From the NCBI GenBank assembly GCA_910574205.1, contig CAJSYJ010000002.1, positions 62,001 to 126,000 on the forward strand: 64,000 bases of DNA, in the 5' to 3' direction. The position numbers and the translations under genes were made by a program. The DNA comes from Bacteroidales bacterium. Its GTDB lineage: Bacteria; Bacteroidota; Bacteroidia; Bacteroidales; Rikenellaceae. The notes beneath the pieces are model-generated. The model was not told the origin of the DNA. It made no database searches and was given only the letters and a program-made list of their open reading frames with translations. Positions 62,538 through 64,000 of this stretch are shown here, one piece after another (position 1 is the stretch's first letter; each line of letters begins with the position of its first letter).

Positions 62538-63470
62538 ATGTCCGATAAAATTAACCGCACAAACAATCGCATGGACCAACCCAAGATCGAGAGACTGCTC
62601 AGGCTGATGAAGATGCTGACGGCGAATACGGAGTTGACGGTAGATGAGATAGCCGAAAGGCTCGATATGTCGAGACGCACGGTATACCGCTATATAGATA
62701 CGTTCCGGGCGGCGGGATTCATAATAAAGAAGAGCGGCAGCTACATACGCATCGACAAGGCTTCGCCACACTTCAAGGACATATCGCAGCTGGTGCACTT
62801 CACGGAGGAGGAGGCTGCGATTCTCAAACGCGCCATAGAGAATATCGATGAGGGCAACGCCCTGAAACAGAATCTCAAACGCAAGCTATACTCGGTATAC
62901 GACAACGGTACGCTGCCCGACACGGTGGTAAAGGGCGGCAATGCGGCCCGTATCCATGCGCTGTTAGAGGCGATCGAGCAGAAGCGGCAAGTAGTCCTGC
63001 GCGGCTATCGCTCCTCGCACACCGGCACCACGAGCGACCGCAGGGTAGAGCCGTTCGCATTCACGACCAACTACGTGCAGGCATGGTGTTTCGATGTGTC
63101 GGACAATACCAACAAGCTATTCGCGACGGCACGCATGGGAAGCGTCGAGCCGACCGACACGCCATGGCATCACGAGCAGGAACACGAATGCGGCTTTACC
63201 GACGCATTCCGCATAAGCGGCAAGCGGCGCATGAGGATAGTGCTCGAACTCGGTGTCATGGCACACAATCTGCTCGTGGAGGAGTTTCCTCTGGCAGAGC
63301 GCGACATATCGCAGACAGACGACGGACACTGGATACTGGCGACCGACATAGCCGACGTAAAGGGCGCGGGGCGCTTCGTAGCAGGGCTGCTGAACGACAT
63401 ACGCATAGTCGAGTCGGAGGAGCTGAAAGAGTATATAAAGAGCTACATAGCCGCATACGGCAACATTTGA
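62538..63470 (+). CDS. WYL-domain transcriptional regulator (YafY-like)
   Basis: A 310-residue regulator. Winged HTH at about 15-70 (TVDEIAERLDMSRRTVYRYIDTF), a helical linker, and a WYL domain at about 135-225 (the WYL core is here VQAWCFD), with a C-terminal WCX-like extension to 310. WYL proteins sense nucleic-acid or nucleotide ligands and often control defence or DNA-repair genes. An alternative start is the Met at 62571. The regulated genes are not visible. Confidence 0.82.
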   Translation: MSDKINRTNNRMDQPKIERLLRLMKMLTANTELTVDEIAERLDMSRRTVYRYIDTFRAAGFIIKKSGSYIRIDKASPHFKDISQLVHFTEEEAAILKRAIENIDEGNALKQNLKRKLYSVYDNGTLPDTVVKGGNAARIHALLEAIEQKRQVVLRGYRSSHTGTTSDRRVEPFAFTTNYVQAWCFDVSDNTNKLFATARMGSVEPTDTPWHHEQEHECGFTDAFRISGKRRMRIVLELGVMAHNLLVEEFPLAERDISQTDDGHWILATDIADVKGAGRFVAGLLNDIRIVESEELKEYIKSYIAAYGNI

Positions 63471-63570
63471 AAGCCAAGCAGATGAAAATTTATACCTGGA
63501 ATAAATCCGTGTCATAAATTGTCACATAGTTGCGCTTACTTTGCATTATGAAACAAAAGCAATCGCAAAT

Positions 63571-63786
63571 ATGGGAATAATCTATTCGATCGAGTGCCGC
63601 CATTGCGGCACGATTACCAGACATTACCACGCAGCCGACATGGCATCCGTCAGAAGCTGCGCAGACACGAACCGCTCGCACGTGGAGACCGAATGCGCCA
63701 TACGGTGTCCGGCATGCGGACACCGTCTCAACGGCTCGCAAGAGGAGTTCGCTGCACAGGTAAACATGGAAGCGGCATGGCAATAA
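63571..63786 (+). CDS. Small zinc-ribbon-like protein
   Basis: A 71-residue protein with two CxxC knuckles: CRHCG near residue 9 and CPACG near 49, which would bind one zinc; the loop between them contains HYH and two further Cys. No known family. Start chosen at the ATG at 63571; the frame extends to a TTG at 63541. It is small and might be a regulatory or adaptor protein. Confidence 0.55.
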   Translation: MGIIYSIECRHCGTITRHYHAADMASVRSCADTNRSHVETECAIRCPACGHRLNGSQEEFAAQVNMEAAWQ

Positions 63787-63868
63787 GAAGGGCTGGGCTT
63801 GCCGACGACATGACGATGCACCATAAGACAATCGCTCAGAATGTAAATCGTTAAACATAATAATTAAG

Positions 63869-63946
63869 ATGAAAATACTGATATTTATAATCTGTTTTCT
63901 GCCGTGGCTGATTGAAGCGTTGAAAAACGGCGCGAAAATTAAATGA
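63869..63946 (+). CDS. Possible small membrane peptide
   Basis: A 25-residue ORF with a hydrophobic N-terminal stretch (residues 2-14, Ile/Leu/Phe-rich) and a basic tail ending GAKIK. The composition is that of a single-span membrane peptide. AT-rich context with TAATTAAG before the ATG. No homolog is recognised and chance cannot be excluded. Confidence 0.3.
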   Translation: MKILIFIICFLPWLIEALKNGAKIK

Positions 63947-63988
63947 ATAAAAAACACTGTCAGAATAGATATGTTAGCAAAAATTCAC

Positions 63989-63996
63989 TAATTTTG
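63989..63996 (+). promoter_or_regulatory. -7 box at the right edge
   Basis: TAATTTTG fits TAnnTTTG and suggests a plus-strand gene beginning just past the window end. No clear -33 partner. Confidence 0.35.
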
Positions 63997-64000
63997 AGGG

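Noticed and set aside
63490..63957. 155-codon minus-strand frame at the right end
   Set aside because: Low-complexity hydrophobic start and antisense to the Cys-knuckle ORF; no family features.

Overview
The window looks like a Bacteroidales chromosome segment, possibly Rikenellaceae/Alistipes-like (the family level is inference). Supporting signs are Bacteroidetes-type promoters (a TTTG near -33, 19-21 bp, then TAnnTTTG at -7), and a gene set with a fimbrillin-family lipoprotein, BACON-domain lipoprotein, DUF4294, DUF3109 and pRiA4b ORF-3-like proteins, FloA/NfeD, and the vorB-type 2-oxoacid:ferredoxin oxidoreductase. Codons and intergenic DNA are GC-rich except in the CRISPR, ars and dnaA-upstream stretches.

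Layout. 1-2563: right end of a type V-A (Cas12a-type) CRISPR locus, with cas1 cut by the left edge, cas2, an AT-rich leader with its own promoter, and 21 repeats. The effector is not in the window. 2564-5557: acyl-ACP thioesterase, bacterioferritin and a glycosyltransferase, separated by palindromic promoter-bearing repeat elements. 5582-8069: a DUF4294 protein and a decayed arsenic-type operon (arsR, arsF, arsG and arsP-like remnants). 8285-11932: hotdog thioesterase, tRNA-Gln, 5'-nucleotidase, fimbrillin-like lipoprotein with a tiny upstream overlapping ORF, and ogt. 12234-16393: S1/P1 nuclease, rho, a pRiA4b-like protein, miaA and tRNA-Leu. 16586-21864 (minus): a likely operon of four-helix-bundle/HAMP protein, TrkH, SPOR-like protein, NfeD and FloA. 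21909-26643: mtaB, metal ABC permease, LptF/G-like permease and fmt. 26658-28991: a small unknown gene, a long-hairpin RNA candidate resembling 6S/Bacteroidales-1 RNA, and a Sel1-like lipoprotein. 28992-36369 (mostly minus): 2-oxoacid:ferredoxin oxidoreductase operon, a zinc-ribbon membrane protein, and the serine operon (serC-serA-DUF1015). 36608-45183: yicC, gmk, nadD with a TPR tail, DUF3109, M23/LysM peptidase, YggS, C69 dipeptidase, lpdA and truA. 45330-55544: a tightly packed plus-strand run dapB-lepB-yigZ-uvrA-M16-O-methyltransferase that ends in a three-domain protein. 55750-64000: BACON lipoprotein, phosphohexose mutase, dnaA, a WYL regulator and small ORFs.

The most unusual protein is at 52866-55544. 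It has a secretion signal and a complete class A beta-lactamase domain, fused in one frame to a calcineurin-like metallophosphoesterase and a PQQ-type beta-propeller. The most unusual non-coding signal is a family of palindromic elements at four places. Each ends in a consensus promoter and directly drives a different gene; one locus carries a tandem array with a period of about 76 bp. The ars-like operon is inactive by several independent lesions: two in-frame amber codons, a 5' truncation and a deletion junction. TAG is a normal stop elsewhere in the window, so these look like decay and not recoding.
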